Positions 63,011-64,000 of a stretch of 64,000 nt of DNA are shown here, piece after piece. Source of the DNA: Aplectana chamaeleonis. Lineage: Eukaryota; Nematoda; Chromadorea; Rhabditida; Cosmocercidae. The number at the start of each line of letters is the position of its first letter. The first letter of the stretch is position 1. Both the position numbers and the translations under genes were made by a program. Location of the stretch: assembly GCA_029168955.1 (NCBI GenBank), contig JAPDOI010000213.1, forward strand, positions 988,501-1,052,500. The letters are read 5' to 3'. Below the pieces are notes generated by a model that worked only from the letters and a program-made list of their open reading frames with translations, was not told the DNA's origin and searched no databases.

Positions 63011-64000
63011 ATCCAAGTGTTGTGCTGAAAACTATCATTTTCAAGTTTCAAACCAGGAAACCTCAAAGCGATCCAGATTCAAAAAAAACAGGGTTGGCAT
63101 GAACTTTCGACGCGCACACTTCATCATATTGGACCGGAGGCCCAACGCTGAATCTTCAAAATAAAATTGGCAAAGTCGGATGGCGGGAAGCTATCGCTAC
63201 AACCTGACAGTTGTTTTCCTTCTTTATTTTCTCTAAGAAGAAACTATACAAAACGTAGTTCGGATCTGCGTAATCGAATTTCTTATGTCAGTATCTCTTA
63301 GGAATATGCAGTAAATTGCGCGAATCCCGTCCTGAGCTGCTGGCTCAACAGTGATCGAAACACAGAGAAAAATCGTTTGAGCACCGTACTCCAATCGGCC
63401 GTAAAGTAAAACGTGTGGTGTGTGAATGATGCACTAAAGAGCGCATTTTAAGCCTGTATCGTCCCGTTTACTTTTGCGACGTTCCAAACTGACTGTGGCA
63501 CGTACAATAGGAGTAGATTTTGTGAAATCGACCGGAAATGCGTTTGGTTAGAGGAAAACACGGTGTGGATTGGCATAAACATGGTTTTGACTCCAGTTTA
63601 ACACAGTTCCGTGAGCGGTTTGCCTGACTCATAAAGGAACGATCCTTTCACGGTACTCAAAGCACTCCTCTAGGCTAATGTTCACCGCAAACTTGATAGA
63701 GTAGTACAGATTCGAAGCATGTGCTTGAACTAACAAAAGTTCTGAGATGTCTTCAAAGTTGAAGACACACTTAAAAATTATATTCTTTGCTTGCTTAACG
63801 GAATGTAATCCTTCACGCTTCACCAGTGGAACTGCACGCAAATATATAGAGTCACATTCCTTCAGCTTTCAAAAACGGGCAAAAGCAATGACTAACTACG
63901 CAACAACAGCGTCCAAGCACTAACTCCTGAGAGAACGCTCAAAATGAAAAAGCTAACTTTGTGTCAATGATTCGCTTCTTGGGGCCCCTAACTCTCCTGA
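63011..64000. other. No exon recognised
   Basis: Expected to lie in a later intron of the CDR-like gene. I find no exon with family motifs here. Confidence 0.35.

Overview
The window looks like nuclear DNA of a clade V (strongylid or rhabditid-like) nematode. The evidence is TTTCAG/TTTTCAG splice acceptors, two genes whose start codon follows such an acceptor almost directly (the signature of spliced-leader trans-splicing), a nematode transthyretin-like (TTR) exon, a CDR-like gene, RTE-type retrotransposons, a mariner fossil and a 19-nt exact match to the nematode SL1 leader. The species cannot be read from the sequence; hookworm-like genomes are a reasonable guess.

There are few genes and they are spread thin. 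(1) A TTR-like secreted protein begins on the minus strand at 6944; only exon 1 (to about 6776) is visible and the rest, if it exists, lies to the left. (2) A secreted six-EF-hand protein of 242 residues is encoded on the plus strand in seven exons from 31184 to 48354; all six junctions keep frame. Its introns 1, 5 and 6 are swollen by transposons. (3) A membrane-anchored CDR/failed-axon-connections type protein with a GST-like N-terminal domain starts at 52526, has a 9.36-kb first intron, continues at 61968, 62166 and 62635, and runs off the right end. Its C-terminal half is not in the window.

The rest is mobile DNA and its debris. 1-6.6 kb: foldback and PIF/Harbinger-like and hAT-type MITEs. 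8.8-11.9 kb: a long decayed antisense RTE element (endonuclease plus reverse transcriptase), with two 5'-truncated relatives at 31.3-32.8 and 45.4-46.3 kb. 12-25 kb: dispersed repeats and MITEs. 25.4-28.6 kb: a minisatellite of about 65-70 units of 41-42 bp, each usually carrying the palindrome TGACGTCA, with two hAT-type MITEs inserted at the same monomer position. 35.3-38.3 kb: nested inverted repeats including a TTAA-flanked piggyBac-like element. 42.1-44.3 and 56.0-60.5 kb: two related hAT-type elements with CAGGGATRTGC ends and perfect 8-bp target duplications, each carrying a different nested element that the other lacks. 48.5-49.5 kb: a dead mariner.

The most unusual items are the SL1-bearing GC-rich element family (43.1 and 54.5 kb), the 2.1-kb near-palindrome inside the CDR-like gene's first intron, which would fold into long dsRNA if transcribed, the TATA-headed dispersed unit at 6.1-6.4 and 38.0-38.3 kb, and several paralogous empty sites that date insertions without any outgroup.
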